Positions 45,185 to 53,590 of a DNA stretch of 64,000 nt are shown here, piece by piece. Within the stretch, counting starts at the first letter, position 1; every line of letters begins with the position of its first letter. The translations under genes and the position numbers were made by a program. The notes beneath the pieces were generated by a model. The model did no database searches. It was not told where the DNA came from and saw only the letters and a list, made by a program, of their open reading frames with translations. The stretch comes from Sinorhizobium fredii USDA 257 (lineage in GTDB: Bacteria > Pseudomonadota > Alphaproteobacteria > Rhizobiales > Rhizobiaceae), in contig NT_187151.1 of the NCBI RefSeq assembly GCF_000265205.3, positions 62,001 through 126,000 of the forward strand. Reading direction: 5' to 3'.

Positions 45185-46528
45185 TCATCGGTTCGTTCCC
45201 TTGAGGGACGGTCCAACAGTCATTACGGTGGGGTCGGCGGAGAGCAGCCGTTTCGCGACTGCCCGTACGTCCTCCACGGTGACGGCCTGGATCAGTTGTT
45301 TGCGACGCTCGACGTAGTCGATGCCGCGATCTTCGAGTTGGATTTGGACCAATGTTTGGGCGACCGCACTAGATGAGTTCAGATTTTCGATCGCATAACC
45401 GCCGATGAGCTTTTTCTTTGCCGCAGTGAGCTCGTCCTCACTGACGCCCTCCTCTGACATTCGCCTGACCTCGGCTCGGATGAGGGAGAGCGTCTCTGCG
45501 GCCCGATCCGGGCGGGTTCCCGTGCCGATGACGAGCGCCGAAGCATGGTCGATGTTCTCCAAGGTTGAGTAAATGCCGTAAGCGAGGCCCCGCTTCTCGC
45601 GCACCTCATTCCAGAGCCTGGATGTGAACGCGCCTCCGCCAAGGATTTGGTTCATGAGATTGGCTGCAAAGAACTGCGGGTCCTTTCGGGGGATTCCCGG
45701 GTAAGCTAGGCTCAGTTGGGTCTGAGGTAAGTCATACGCGACGCGAATGGCGCGCCCCAGCTTAGGCACTGCGTCAACGACCGGCGTTAGGGAGGGGCCA
45801 GCAGGCAATCCGCCGAATATTCGATCCAGATCACGCTTGAGTGTGCCGGGATCGATCGCTCCCACCACGGCAATGGTAAGGTTGCCGCGCGCGAAAATCC
45901 GCTCATGAACCGCCTTCAGATCGGAGGTAGTGACAGCGGCAAGTGTTTGCACGGTGCCCTCCTCCCGACGCGAATACGGATGATCACCATAGATCGCCCT
46001 CATCCATGCGAACTGTGCGGCCGTCTCCGGATCCTTGGCTCTTGCCAGGATGCTGGAGACGATTTGGGCACGAAGGCGGTCCACCGGCTGTTGGTCGAAG
46101 CGCGGCTGCTCGATTGCCAGCCGGAGAAGTTGGAAAGCCTCATCCTTTCGCGCCGCAAGCACCCGCATATAGCCGTAGACTGCATCGGGCCCCGCCTCAA
46201 AGAGCATCTCGGCGCCAGCATCGTCCAGCCGCTCCTGAAAGGCATCGCTGTCAAGATTTCCGGCCCCTTCGTCCAACAGCTCTGTGATCAGATTCACAAT
46301 GCCTTCCTTCCCAGATGGATCCTGCGTCCTGCCGCCCCGAAATGCGAAGCGGGTGGTGACGATCGGTAGCGAATAGTCCTGCACCAGCCACGCCTTTATC
46401 CCGCTCGATGTCTCGACCTCCTCTATGGCCATGCCCGCAAGCGCTGGACACGCGGCAAGGCCCAGCAATATGCATGCCACGACGAGTGAGGGCTTGGCCC
46501 CGATGCGCAGTCGGCTGAACGATATCAT
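45185..46528 (-). CDS. y4wB: M16-family protease-like partner subunit (no zinc site)
   Basis: The 447-residue protein has an N-terminal signal peptide ([24 protein letters not shown], cleaved near PALAG), so it is exported to the periplasm. It has the M16 fold, but the zinc motif HxxEH is absent: the position reads [13 protein letters not shown]. The C-terminal domain keeps [19 protein letters not shown], the arginine-tyrosine substrate-holding motif. In M16B pairs one subunit has the zinc site and the other has this motif. Its partner is y4wA, which overlaps its start by 4 bases. It likely acts in peptide processing. Confidence 0.9.
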   Translation of the reverse strand: MISFSRLRIGAKPSLVVACILLGLAACPALAGMAIEEVETSSGIKAWLVQDYSLPIVTTRFAFRGGRTQDPSGKEGIVNLITELLDEGAGNLDSDAFQERLDDAGAEMLFEAGPDAVYGYMRVLAARKDEAFQLLRLAIEQPRFDQQPVDRLRAQIVSSILARAKDPETAAQFAWMRAIYGDHPYSRREEGTVQTLAAVTTSDLKAVHERIFARGNLTIAVVGAIDPGTLKRDLDRIFGGLPAGPSLTPVVDAVPKLGRAIRVAYDLPQTQLSLAYPGIPRKDPQFFAANLMNQILGGGAFTSRLWNEVREKRGLAYGIYSTLENIDHASALVIGTGTRPDRAAETLSLIRAEVRRMSEEGVSEDELTAAKKKLIGGYAIENLNSSSAVAQTLVQIQLEDRGIDYVERRKQLIQAVTVEDVRAVAKRLLSADPTVMTVGPSLKGTNR

Positions 46529-48063
46529 CGGCTTTTATCTCCTGAGGTAGCGCTTTCGCGGGGCAGCAGATACCCCGCTACGGACCGGTCGGGACTGAGG
46601 TATTTCCTGGCAGCCGCTTGCACCTCTGCCGCCTTTACGGCGCGGATCCTAAGTGGCCACGCCTCTACGTCGTGTGCAGTATCGCCTGTCGCAAGCGCCG
46701 CCCCATAAATGCCGGCCATTCCCGACTGGCTGTCGCGCGCGAAGATTATCGAGCGCACGAAGCGGTTTTTGGCCTTCTCGAGCTCGACATCCGTAATGCC
46801 GAACTCGATGATCTTCCGAATTTCAGCGTCTATCGCATCCTCCACCTCCTCAATCTTCGCCTCGCCGCGCGGCGAGCCAAAAACCGTGAAGCTCGACGGA
46901 TCGAGCGACCTTCCGTTGAAATAGGCCCCGCCAGATGAGGCTATTGCCTGTTTGACTACCAGCTCCTGATAGATCCGGCTGCGCGTTCCCCCGCCGAGAA
47001 TCTCCGACAGGATATCGAGGGCTTCCGCTTCGCCCTGCTCAGCTGTTCCGTAGGACGTCGTTACCCAGGATTTTTGGAAGCTCGGCACCGTGACGCGCGG
47101 GTCGGTGAGCGCGACGATACGTTTAGTGTTCTGCTCCGGCTCCTGCGGCCTCACCCGCGCCGGCAGATCCGGACCGCGAGGCAGGGTCCCGAAGGTCTCG
47201 TCCGCTAGCCGCCGCACCCTGCCGGCGTCCACGTCGCCTGCCACGACCAGAATGGCATTGTTGGGGGCATAGTAGCGGTCGTAGAACTTTAGTGCGTCTT
47301 CGCGATTAAGCTGTTCCATTTCATGCATCCAGCCGATCGTCGGGATGCGGTAAGGGTGGTTCTGATACAAGGTCGCCTGCATCTCCTCCTCAAGTAGCTG
47401 CTCCGGACTGTTCTCGACGCGCCAGCGTCGCTCCTCAAGAATGACATCGCGTTCGGGTACGATCACCGCATCGGTGAGAACGAGATGGCGCATCCGGTCA
47501 GCTTCGAATTCCATTATTGTTTTGAGCGACTCTGGCGTGACCGTCTGATGGTAGGCGGTGTAGTCGGAACCCGTGAAGGCGTTCTCCTCACCGCCGATCT
47601 CCGCGATCTTTGCGCTAAACTCTCCGGACGGATGCTTCTTCGTTCCCTTGAACATCAGATGCTCCAGGAAATGAGCAATGCCGGATTTGCCGGGTGGCTC
47701 GTCGGCATTGCCGACCTTATACCAGATCATCTGCGTGACGATCGGCGCCCGGTGATCAGGTATGACGACTACCTCCATGCCGTTGCCCAGCATGAAATTT
47801 GCAACCTCGGCTTCGCGAAGGGGGCTCTCGTCGGCCGCCATTGCTGAGGTCATCAGAAATTGCAGTGCGACCATACATAGGACAAATGCACAGATACGCG
47901 AACACACTCCATCATGGCTCGTCGACCGCTGTGGCAAATGCGACCGTGCAGTGCCAGCTCGACCATCGCTTGGCGAGTACCACCTCTTCCTTCTTCTCCA
48001 AGGTTCTGCAGTAGGGTGGCCGGGCGCGGGCCCCGACCCCGGCATAAAGAACGGTTCTGACAT
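46525..48063 (-). CDS. y4wA: M16-family zinc protease, catalytic subunit
   Basis: The 512-residue protein carries the active zinc motif [20 protein letters not shown] with the downstream Glu in the region [13 protein letters not shown] to FEADRM, as in pitrilysin and mitochondrial processing peptidase. A hydrophobic stretch at residues 54-73 ([20 protein letters not shown]) is a signal peptide preceded by an unusually long N-terminus, so a GTG start nearer to it is possible. A sigma-54 promoter is 47 bases upstream of ATG 48063, with two NifA sites behind it. It forms an operon with y4wB. Confidence 0.91.
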   Translation of the reverse strand: MSEPFFMPGSGPAPGHPTAEPWRRRKRWYSPSDGRAGTARSHLPQRSTSHDGVCSRICAFVLCMVALQFLMTSAMAADESPLREAEVANFMLGNGMEVVVIPDHRAPIVTQMIWYKVGNADEPPGKSGIAHFLEHLMFKGTKKHPSGEFSAKIAEIGGEENAFTGSDYTAYHQTVTPESLKTIMEFEADRMRHLVLTDAVIVPERDVILEERRWRVENSPEQLLEEEMQATLYQNHPYRIPTIGWMHEMEQLNREDALKFYDRYYAPNNAILVVAGDVDAGRVRRLADETFGTLPRGPDLPARVRPQEPEQNTKRIVALTDPRVTVPSFQKSWVTTSYGTAEQGEAEALDILSEILGGGTRSRIYQELVVKQAIASSGGAYFNGRSLDPSSFTVFGSPRGEAKIEEVEDAIDAEIRKIIEFGITDVELEKAKNRFVRSIIFARDSQSGMAGIYGAALATGDTAHDVEAWPLRIRAVKAAEVQAAARKYLSPDRSVAGYLLPRESATSGDKSR

Positions 48064-48109
48064 TTCGACATTCTTCGCACAATTCTCGTCGACGCTGGCA
48101 CGTCAGCAG

Positions 48110-48125
48110 AGCAAAATACGTGCCA
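48110..48125 (-). promoter_or_regulatory. Sigma-54 promoter of y4wA-y4wB
   Basis: On the minus strand TGGCACGTATTTTGCT matches the -24/-12 consensus (TGGCAC, then TTGC at the correct spacing) exactly. Transcription would start near 48098, about 35 bases before the y4wA ATG. Together with the upstream sites it predicts induction by NifA under low oxygen. Confidence 0.8.
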
Positions 48126-48170
48126 CGGAAAAACCGTTTAGATTCAAGCACCTTTGGATCGAACTAGCTA

Positions 48171-48203
48171 TGTCAGCATTCTAACATTGTCGTATGTCGA
48201 ACA
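48171..48203 (-). promoter_or_regulatory. Two NifA upstream activator sites of y4wA
   Basis: TGTCAGCATTCTAACA (48171-48186) and TGTCGTATGTCGAACA (48188-48203) both fit TGT-N10-ACA, the NifA recognition pattern. They lie about 50-90 bases upstream of the sigma-54 promoter, within the normal range for NifA acting through DNA looping. A pair of adjacent sites is stronger evidence than one. Confidence 0.75.
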
Positions 48204-48782
48204 ATGACAGCCTGGCGGCTAAAAGTGGACCGCCGCGTCCAAAACCGACAGGCGGCGATCCGTAGAGGCTGGCCTTCTGCCGAGTAGGCGAGCGCGCTCG
48301 GTCCCGCCCGACATGGTTCCGCGCGGTCATTGGCACTATAACGGTGTCATACTTCCCGTTCACGCCTGCCGATCGTCTTATTGCTCCGTTCCTGGGTCTA
48401 TGCGGCGCCGCATATTCGTGTCCGCCAAGGCGCTCCCTGCGACATGCAGGGCTTCGTCGAAAAAGCCGATAAGAAACCCAAGCGCCGCAATGCGCTCTCT
48501 GTGCCGGCCATGATCAAGGCAATGGTAGCTGGGTCCGATTTGCAAGATGAATGGTGTTGAACCCAGTCTACCAATTTCTTCATCGGCATCGCCAACCGCC
48601 ACTCGCCAAAGACATCGACGCGCTCATGCGTGGGTCCATGCACAACGGATCAGCGTCTCACAAGTAGCTGAGACTCCCCGACGTGCTCATGGCGATCTCA
48701 CAACGGCAGAGCGCTTGGGCGGAAACGCCGCGTACGATCCATCGGACAATGAGATGGTTATTAGCCCTATTGCCGATGGGCC
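48204..48782. other. Intergenic region upstream of the hemerythrin gene
   Basis: No gene is supported. A plus-strand frame around 48430-48560 (DMQGFVEKADKKPKRRNALS) looks protein-like for about 40 codons, then stops; it could be a remnant of a small gene. Confidence 0.35.
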
Positions 48783-48796
48783 TTGATTCAAGTCAA
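48783..48796 (+). promoter_or_regulatory. FNR/FixK-like anaerobic box
   Basis: TTGATTCAAGTCAA differs at one base from the palindrome TTGAT-N4-ATCAA bound by FNR, FixK and NnrR proteins. It is centred about 84 bases before the start codon of the hemerythrin-like gene, which allows a -41.5 position relative to transcription. This fits an oxygen- or nitric-oxide-related gene. Confidence 0.65.
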
Positions 48797-48873
48797 GGCC
48801 CCGCACCACGCATTACCTCATCCTTGAGCACGGAAGATTACCTTAGAGAAATCACGGAAAGGGACTGGAGTGT

Positions 48874-49371
48874 ATGATCGCTAGGATCAAGACGTTTGCG
48901 CCCCCCACAAACCGGTCATTAGCTCCAGCCACCGCCGATCGGCTGGCCTTATTGGCAGGTTCTCACGAGGACCAACTGGCTCTCTGTGACCGTCTCGAGG
49001 CCATTGCAAACGGCCTTCCGTACGGAGTCGACCGTAGTATATGCGCTCACGCCGGAAAGATGCTTGGCCCGCACTTACGGAATCTTCACGAGAGAGAAGA
49101 AGCTGCTGTTTTCGCGTGGACAGAGGAGAAGCTGGGGGACGATCCATCAGTGTTAAGTACTTTGGGTCTGCTCAAGTATGAGCATTGCGAAGACGAATGC
49201 TTCGCCGAGGAATTGGCGGAAGTGTTGGGTCGGCTGGCGACGGCGGATGCTACTGTCAATCCGGAGGCAGCGGGCTATATGCTCCGTGGTTTCTTCACCA
49301 ATTTGCGTCGGCATGTGCGCTTCGAGCAGCAGTGCTTTCGTAACCTAACTGCTGATCGCTCAGGCTGCTGA
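48874..49371 (+). CDS. Hemerythrin-like (HHE) domain protein
   Basis: The 165-residue protein has a four-helix pattern with histidines and glutamates in hemerythrin-like order: GSHEDQLALCDRLEAIANGL, MLGPHLRNLHEREEAAVF, LKYEHCEDECFAEELAE and FTNLRRHVRFEQQCFRNL. Such proteins bind a di-iron centre and sense or detoxify oxygen or nitric oxide, or help repair iron-sulfur clusters. AAAGGGACTGGAGTGT precedes the ATG. It is the only rightward gene among the nif genes and has its own FNR-like box. The function within nitrogen fixation is inferred. Confidence 0.78.
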   Translation: MIARIKTFAPPTNRSLAPATADRLALLAGSHEDQLALCDRLEAIANGLPYGVDRSICAHAGKMLGPHLRNLHEREEAAVFAWTEEKLGDDPSVLSTLGLLKYEHCEDECFAEELAEVLGRLATADATVNPEAAGYMLRGFFTNLRRHVRFEQQCFRNLTADRSGC

Positions 49372-49722
49372 CGCATCCCGTTCCTGACCGATGCCAACGG
49401 GGCATTCGAAGATCCTCTCTGAGTGCCCGCGCCGCCAATTGCCTCCTGACTCCAAGGCAGGGATTCACCCTGAATCACGCGAGGAAATCAATGTCGTGCC
49501 AATTCTGTCTCATTCCGAGTTCGGCGGACTTGCTCTGGCTCTCAGGTGGCTGGGCAGTTCGTTGTTCTACGTCGGCTGCTAGCTGCGGGACGGGGTCGAC
49601 GGTCGGCGATGTCTACGTCTTTCGTCAGCTTGCGCGACGGCAAAGGCTCTTTGGGGACTGTCGTTTCGACTACGATTGCATTTATAGCGGCCAAAGTCGT
49701 TTTCCGGAGTCCGTTCGTCAGA
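49372..49722. other. Convergent intergenic region between the hemerythrin gene and fdxB
   Basis: A 63-codon minus-strand frame starts inside the fdxB end (TTG 49733), but it has no recognised family and its TTG start is weak. No terminator hairpin with a clear T-run was found. Nothing else is supported. Confidence 0.4.
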
Positions 49723-50040
49723 TCAAGCAACAATTTTGTCGGCCGCTACATGGGTCTGGCAGTTCTTCGGGCAGACGCGGGCGCAGGCTCCGCAGCCGAT
49801 GCAGCGGCCGGCGTGATCGACAACCATGATCGTGCGGCTGAGCTCGCCATCGAAGTCGTCGTCCTCGCCATCGCAGGCCCCGAGGATCTCACCGGATTCG
49901 TCGATGCCGTGCAGATGCATGACCTCGCGCGAGCAGACCTTGAAGCAGCGGCCGCAACCAATGCACGTCATGGCGTCAATGGCCGTCAGATATTGCGGCA
50001 TCCATGTGGAGCCGTCGCGGGTAAAGAAATGACTTGTCAT
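49723..50040 (-). CDS. fdxB: Nif-specific ferredoxin III (FdxB type, 2[4Fe-4S])
   Basis: The 105-residue protein has two 4Fe-4S motifs, MTCIGCGRCFKVCSREVM and GRCIGCGACARVCPKNCQ, separated by an acidic insert (DGEDDDFDGEL). This is the nif-associated ferredoxin III form, an electron carrier for nitrogenase or its cofactor assembly. ATG 50040 (MTSHFFTRDGSTWMPQYL) is chosen because GGAGAACC lies just upstream and this is the usual start of the family; an in-frame start at 50133 is less likely. It lies downstream of the NifH/DUF269 hybrid gene and probably shares its promoter. Confidence 0.9.
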   Translation of the reverse strand: MTSHFFTRDGSTWMPQYLTAIDAMTCIGCGRCFKVCSREVMHLHGIDESGEILGACDGEDDDFDGELSRTIMVVDHAGRCIGCGACARVCPKNCQTHVAADKIVA

Positions 50041-50246
50041 CGTTGGTTCTCCAATCAGGATCTGTCTCTCCGCATCCGCCACAGGCAAAAAAGTAAAATC
50101 TCTTCCGAGATCGGACGTGACCTCATCCGTCACATCCGCTGAAATTCCGGTCTTGTCGGCCGACTTTTCGGGGCGGTCTGCTAGTCAGCGGCCATTGCAA
50201 AGACTTGGCTAGGCATTTTTGAGCCTCGCCCTGTGGAAAGATCGCG

Positions 50247-50319
50247 GCAGCGGGACCGGTGCGCGTGGGGAGGAGTGGTCCCGCTGCCTGACGTCGGCTC
50301 TCCAGGGGAAATGAGAGCC
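50247..50319 (-). terminator. Two hairpins between the hybrid gene and fdxB
   Basis: GCAGCGGGACC (50247-50257) and GGTCCCGCTGC (50277-50287) form a perfect 11-bp inverted repeat. GGCTCTC (50296-50302) and GAGAGCC (50313-50319) form a second one. They lie just after the stop of the hybrid gene. There is no T-run, so they may be RNA-stabilising or attenuating structures rather than a full terminator. Confidence 0.5.
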
Positions 50320-50347
50320 GGCGGTTCGTCATCGCCTAGATCGACCG

Positions 50348-50767
50348 TCAACCGCGCCACTTGGGTGCGTGGATGGCGGTTATCGCTTCGGTCTCCGGCG
50401 AGCTTCCTATTGGAAGACTGACGGATGGTGTTCCGTCAATACGACTCTGCCCGGTCGTGAGAAGCACCCCGAAGCCCTCGTACACGGAGCGAACGGACGG
50501 TTCGAGCGCAAGCCCGGCGGTGGTGTGGAAAGCTTTGAGCCTCCACGGCACGTCCGCATCGAAATCGCGGATGATCGCGTACCACGCTGGCGCGCTGTCC
50601 CGCGGCATTGATTCCAGGATGAAGCGGCCGGAGTTACTCTTCAGGTTGCCGCCGACACTACCGACTTTCGGTCCGAGATCAAAAAAAACAGCGAGCGCAT
50701 TCTGGGCGGCGGTGCACGTGTCGATGCCTCCCTCGCAGCCGAATGCGACCTGACCTAGACCTGCCAC
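50348..50767 (-). CDS. Hybrid of a degenerate NifH N-terminus and a DUF269-like segment
   Basis: From GTG 50767 the first 50 residues (VAGLGQVAFGCEGG, QNALAVFFDLGPKVGSVG) align with NifH residues 1-55. The P-loop GKGGIGKST has become GCEGGIDTCT, so ATP cannot be bound in the normal way. The rest (DVPWRLKAFHTTAGLALEP, YEGFGVLLTTGQ) aligns with the DUF269 part of the nifX fusion. The upstream AGCAAC and the nif promoter are laid out as before nifH. The 139-codon frame is open, so it may be expressed. It may be a relic that keeps the promoter for fdxB, or a small protein with a new role. Confidence 0.7.
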   Translation of the reverse strand: MAGLGQVAFGCEGGIDTCTAAQNALAVFFDLGPKVGSVGGNLKSNSGRFILESMPRDSAPAWYAIIRDFDADVPWRLKAFHTTAGLALEPSVRSVYEGFGVLLTTGQSRIDGTPSVSLPIGSSPETEAITAIHAPKWRG

Positions 50768-50829
50768 GTTGCTTGCCTCATTCGTACCCTGCCGATCCCC
50801 GGCTTTCCAGCCTCTTAGATGGCATGTCG

Positions 50830-50844
50830 GCAAGACTCGTGCCA
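50830..50844 (-). promoter_or_regulatory. Sigma-54 promoter of the hybrid gene and fdxB
   Basis: On the minus strand TGGCACGAGTCTTGC matches the -24/-12 consensus fully. It is about 63 bases before GTG 50767. The sequence is closely similar to the nifH promoter in this window, so it may be a duplicate of it. Confidence 0.85.
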
Positions 50845-50933
50845 CTCGGGTGCTCGACTTGAAAAGAAGCTTGTTATGTTAGCATTTCAGGCATTTAGCC
50901 GGGAGGCAAGGAAGGGAACAGTCGACAAGAATG

Positions 50934-50949
50934 TGTCGCTTTACCGACA
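50934..50949 (-). promoter_or_regulatory. NifA upstream activator site of the hybrid gene
   Basis: TGTCGCTTTACCGACA fits TGT-N10-ACA and lies about 90-105 bases upstream of the sigma-54 promoter. The nifH site has the similar form TGTCGCGGAGCCGACA at the same distance, which supports a duplicated nifH promoter. Confidence 0.8.
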
Positions 50950-51200
50950 AGAGTGTCGAAGCGGCTGTTTGAATTACTACACATGGTTCTCATCGGCGGC
51001 TACCGAACTAGTACTCAAGCGGTACAGATAAAGTGCCCGGGGCAGACGGCGGCGCGCGTCGCTGAGGTTGATGCACGGGCTCATACCCTCCGTTTCGGAA
51101 AAATCCACTATTTACTCGCCCTCAAGCCGCCCACGGGCGTAGCCCTAATCCTTGGCCGATCGCCTTGGCGCCGGCAGCATGCCTTTTGCCGGATCGATCG

Positions 51201-52175
51201 TCAGGCCCGAGCCACTTCGGGATAGGTTTCAATGGCGGCGGTCGCATCATCCACCAGCTTTGCACCGGCTTCCGCGAGCTTGCGAAGTGTCGCGAAGCCG
51301 AAGCGGTGGACGTCGCGCACTGTTTTCGAAAATACGACCAGCCGTCCGGTCGTTAGAAGCACTCGTCCGAAGCCCTCATGGCTGATCATCGTGATCGGCG
51401 ACGCTACCAAACCGGTACGTGCTTCGATTGAAAGCGCGACGGCGGTATAAAAGATATTGAACCGCAACATGACGTCCGGACCGGGATCGCCGATGATCGG
51501 GATTTCTCGACGCTGCTCTTCAGTGATGACGAAGTTGGCCAACAACTCCGCGTCCGATGCGCGGTCTTGCGATCCGTAGGTATCCTGCGCGCGGACCAGC
51601 CGCGCGAGGCATTTGACAAACGGCGTGACAAGGGCCGCCTCGTCCACCTTGACATCAGGCGTGCCCGTATTGATGGACGTTTTTTTCATGATTAAGTCCT
51701 CGTCCTCGAATGGTTTTTTCTCTGCGACGCCCGCTTGCGCCAGCACCTTGCGCAACCACGGCGGAGGGGCCGTCTTGAGCATTTTCTGGGTTCGTGAAAG
51801 TACGTCTTGAATGGCTTCCGGCTCTCCCACTCTAATCGGATGAATTTTCGCAGAGACGACCCTGGCTGCGGAAGGGCCGCCGATAGCCCGACAAAAGAGG
51901 AGATGACAGCCTGTCAACGCGGTCACCTTTGGGGTGATGCGGTCCTCGCCCTCGATCGGATGCTTCCCGGATTCGTCGGAGACGTCATCGAAGCTCACAG
52001 CTTCCACGAAATCCCAGCCGTCGCGCGACACGTCGTAGACTGCAAAGTGCTTGGCCGACCCGAAATGGGCGTTTAGGACTTTCATGTCCTGCGTCGCGAT
52101 CGCTATGCGCAATGCGCCGGAACGCCGCGGCTGGATTTCGTCAGTGACGAGCGAGAGGCGACGAACGGAATTCAT
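51201..52175 (-). CDS. nifX: NifX fused in frame to a DUF269 protein
   Basis: NifX carries FeMo-cofactor precursors. The first 162 residues have the NifX pattern: RIAIATQDMKVLNAHFGSAK, WDFVEAVSFDD, and the ending CHLLFCRAIGGPSAARVVSA to EPEAIQDVLSRTQKML. Codons after PFEDED continue LIMKKTSINTG into a DUF269 domain (FVKCLARLVRAQDTYG, ADAELL-like, FYTAVALSIEARTG, GRVLLTTGRLVVFSKTVRDVHRFGF). In other rhizobia the two are separate genes, and here ATG 51689 is still preceded by GAGGACG. One base less in GACTTAATC would create the stop of NifX. The ATG 52175 overlaps the nifN stop by 4 bases. Confidence 0.87.
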   Translation of the reverse strand: MNSVRRLSLVTDEIQPRRSGALRIAIATQDMKVLNAHFGSAKHFAVYDVSRDGWDFVEAVSFDDVSDESGKHPIEGEDRITPKVTALTGCHLLFCRAIGGPSAARVVSAKIHPIRVGEPEAIQDVLSRTQKMLKTAPPPWLRKVLAQAGVAEKKPFEDEDLIMKKTSINTGTPDVKVDEAALVTPFVKCLARLVRAQDTYGSQDRASDAELLANFVITEEQRREIPIIGDPGPDVMLRFNIFYTAVALSIEARTGLVASPITMISHEGFGRVLLTTGRLVVFSKTVRDVHRFGFATLRKLAEAGAKLVDDATAAIETYPEVARA

Positions 52176-53581
52176 CCGGCATTTCTCCGCTTTCGCATTG
52201 CATCGATTTTCTCAAGCGACGGCGCGGGCTGGTTGGCCTGGATGATGTTGGCCGCCTCGAAGATCAGGTCGCGCGTGCCACGATAGAGAACTGTGAGTTT
52301 GTGCTGGCTGCCGAGGCGGTCGAATATCGGGAAGCCGATCCGCAGCAGAGGGATGCCGAGGCGCTCCGCTGCCTGGCGTCCGTGCGAATGGGTAACGAGA
52401 AGATCAGCGCCGCCTGCTAGCTCTTCGAGATCACCGAGATCGCCGATCTGGACCTTTTCGGCCGGGACTTTCTCGATAATTTCTGACTCACCCGTAGTCG
52501 TAACGGCCGAGATGATCTCGGCGCCAAGTCCCGTAAAAAAGGTGGCAAATTGGTACAGCTGGTCCGGCTCGGTGGCGATCGCGATCTTCTTGCCGGCGAA
52601 ATGGAAGTGTCCGTCGAGAAGCGCGTCTTGCAGCTGTGAGCGGTGACGGTGGATTTTCGCCGGCGCCGGCACGCAGGAAATCTCGGAAAGAAGCGAGACA
52701 AACTGGTCGACGTTCTTCAATCCCGTTAGTGACTGGACCAATACGTAAGGCACACCCGTCAACGTCTGCAGTAGCTCAGCCGGGCGCCGCATATGTTCCC
52801 CGATGGCGATGCACTGCACCGCCCTACCCAACTCCTGTATATCCTCGATGCTTGTACCTCCATACGTTGTCGGCATCCAGCGGTCGGGCACCGTACCGTC
52901 GAGGGAGCCTGAGACGTCCGGCACGATCACCGGCCTCAGCCCGAAACCTTCCACCATCTCGCGCAGATGCTCGATATCGCCTACCGTGAGGTGCCATCCG
53001 GGCAGGATCGCAACCTTCTTTTGCTTCCACGGCTGCTCGCTAGGTTTTGTAATCCTCTCGATCAGTGTTGCCTTTCTCGAGCGAGGCGCCTGCTGACCCC
53101 GCAGTGTAATCTGTTGGATCATCGCGGCGACGGCCCTCGCCCAGCCCTCCTCCAAGGCGCCATCGAAATCCGGCGTGTTTGCCAGCACGACCTCTGTGCC
53201 TGCAAGTTTCTCCGCATGCGTCATTTTGATGTTGGCGATTTGCCTTGCGAAATCTTCAGAACGGGTTTCCACAAGTGCCGTCGTGCAGATCCCGATCAGC
53301 CGCGGATTCGCCCGCTTTTTCAAGTTCAGAATCGCCTCTTCCAGATGGGCTGCCCCGCCCAAGACTGTTGCCAATTCGTCCATTGCCGTCGTCTGCAGCG
53401 GGATCGTTTCCTTGAAATGGCGCACGCATAGCACTAGCGCGAAGCTAGTGCAGCCTTGGCTGCCGTGGAACAGCGGTATCGCGCCATCGACCCCGAGAAA
53501 GGCTAACGCGGCACCCAGCGGTTGGGACGACTTGAGCGGATTGACCGTCGCTGATTTAGATTGGCGATGGATGTGGACCAT
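52172..53581 (-). CDS. nifN: Nitrogenase cofactor scaffold subunit NifN
   Basis: NifN pairs with NifE in the scaffold on which the FeMo-cofactor precursor matures. The 469-residue protein resembles NifK: SSQPLGAALAFLGVDGAIPLF then HGSQGCTSFALVLCVRHFKE near the N-terminus, and GICTTALVETRSEDF further on. The C-terminal region has DLLVTHSHGRQAAERLGIPLLRIGFPIFDRLG. It starts 10 bases after nifE (ATG 53581) and overlaps nifX. It is part of the nifHDKENX transcription unit. Confidence 0.95.
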   Translation of the reverse strand: MVHIHRQSKSATVNPLKSSQPLGAALAFLGVDGAIPLFHGSQGCTSFALVLCVRHFKETIPLQTTAMDELATVLGGAAHLEEAILNLKKRANPRLIGICTTALVETRSEDFARQIANIKMTHAEKLAGTEVVLANTPDFDGALEEGWARAVAAMIQQITLRGQQAPRSRKATLIERITKPSEQPWKQKKVAILPGWHLTVGDIEHLREMVEGFGLRPVIVPDVSGSLDGTVPDRWMPTTYGGTSIEDIQELGRAVQCIAIGEHMRRPAELLQTLTGVPYVLVQSLTGLKNVDQFVSLLSEISCVPAPAKIHRHRSQLQDALLDGHFHFAGKKIAIATEPDQLYQFATFFTGLGAEIISAVTTTGESEIIEKVPAEKVQIGDLGDLEELAGGADLLVTHSHGRQAAERLGIPLLRIGFPIFDRLGSQHKLTVLYRGTRDLIFEAANIIQANQPAPSLEKIDAMRKRRNAG

Positions 53582-53590
53582 TTGCTTTCC

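Noticed and set aside
49618..49650. CGTCAGCTTGCGCGACGG as a tts box.
   Set aside because: It matches only the first bases of the motif and no effector gene follows.
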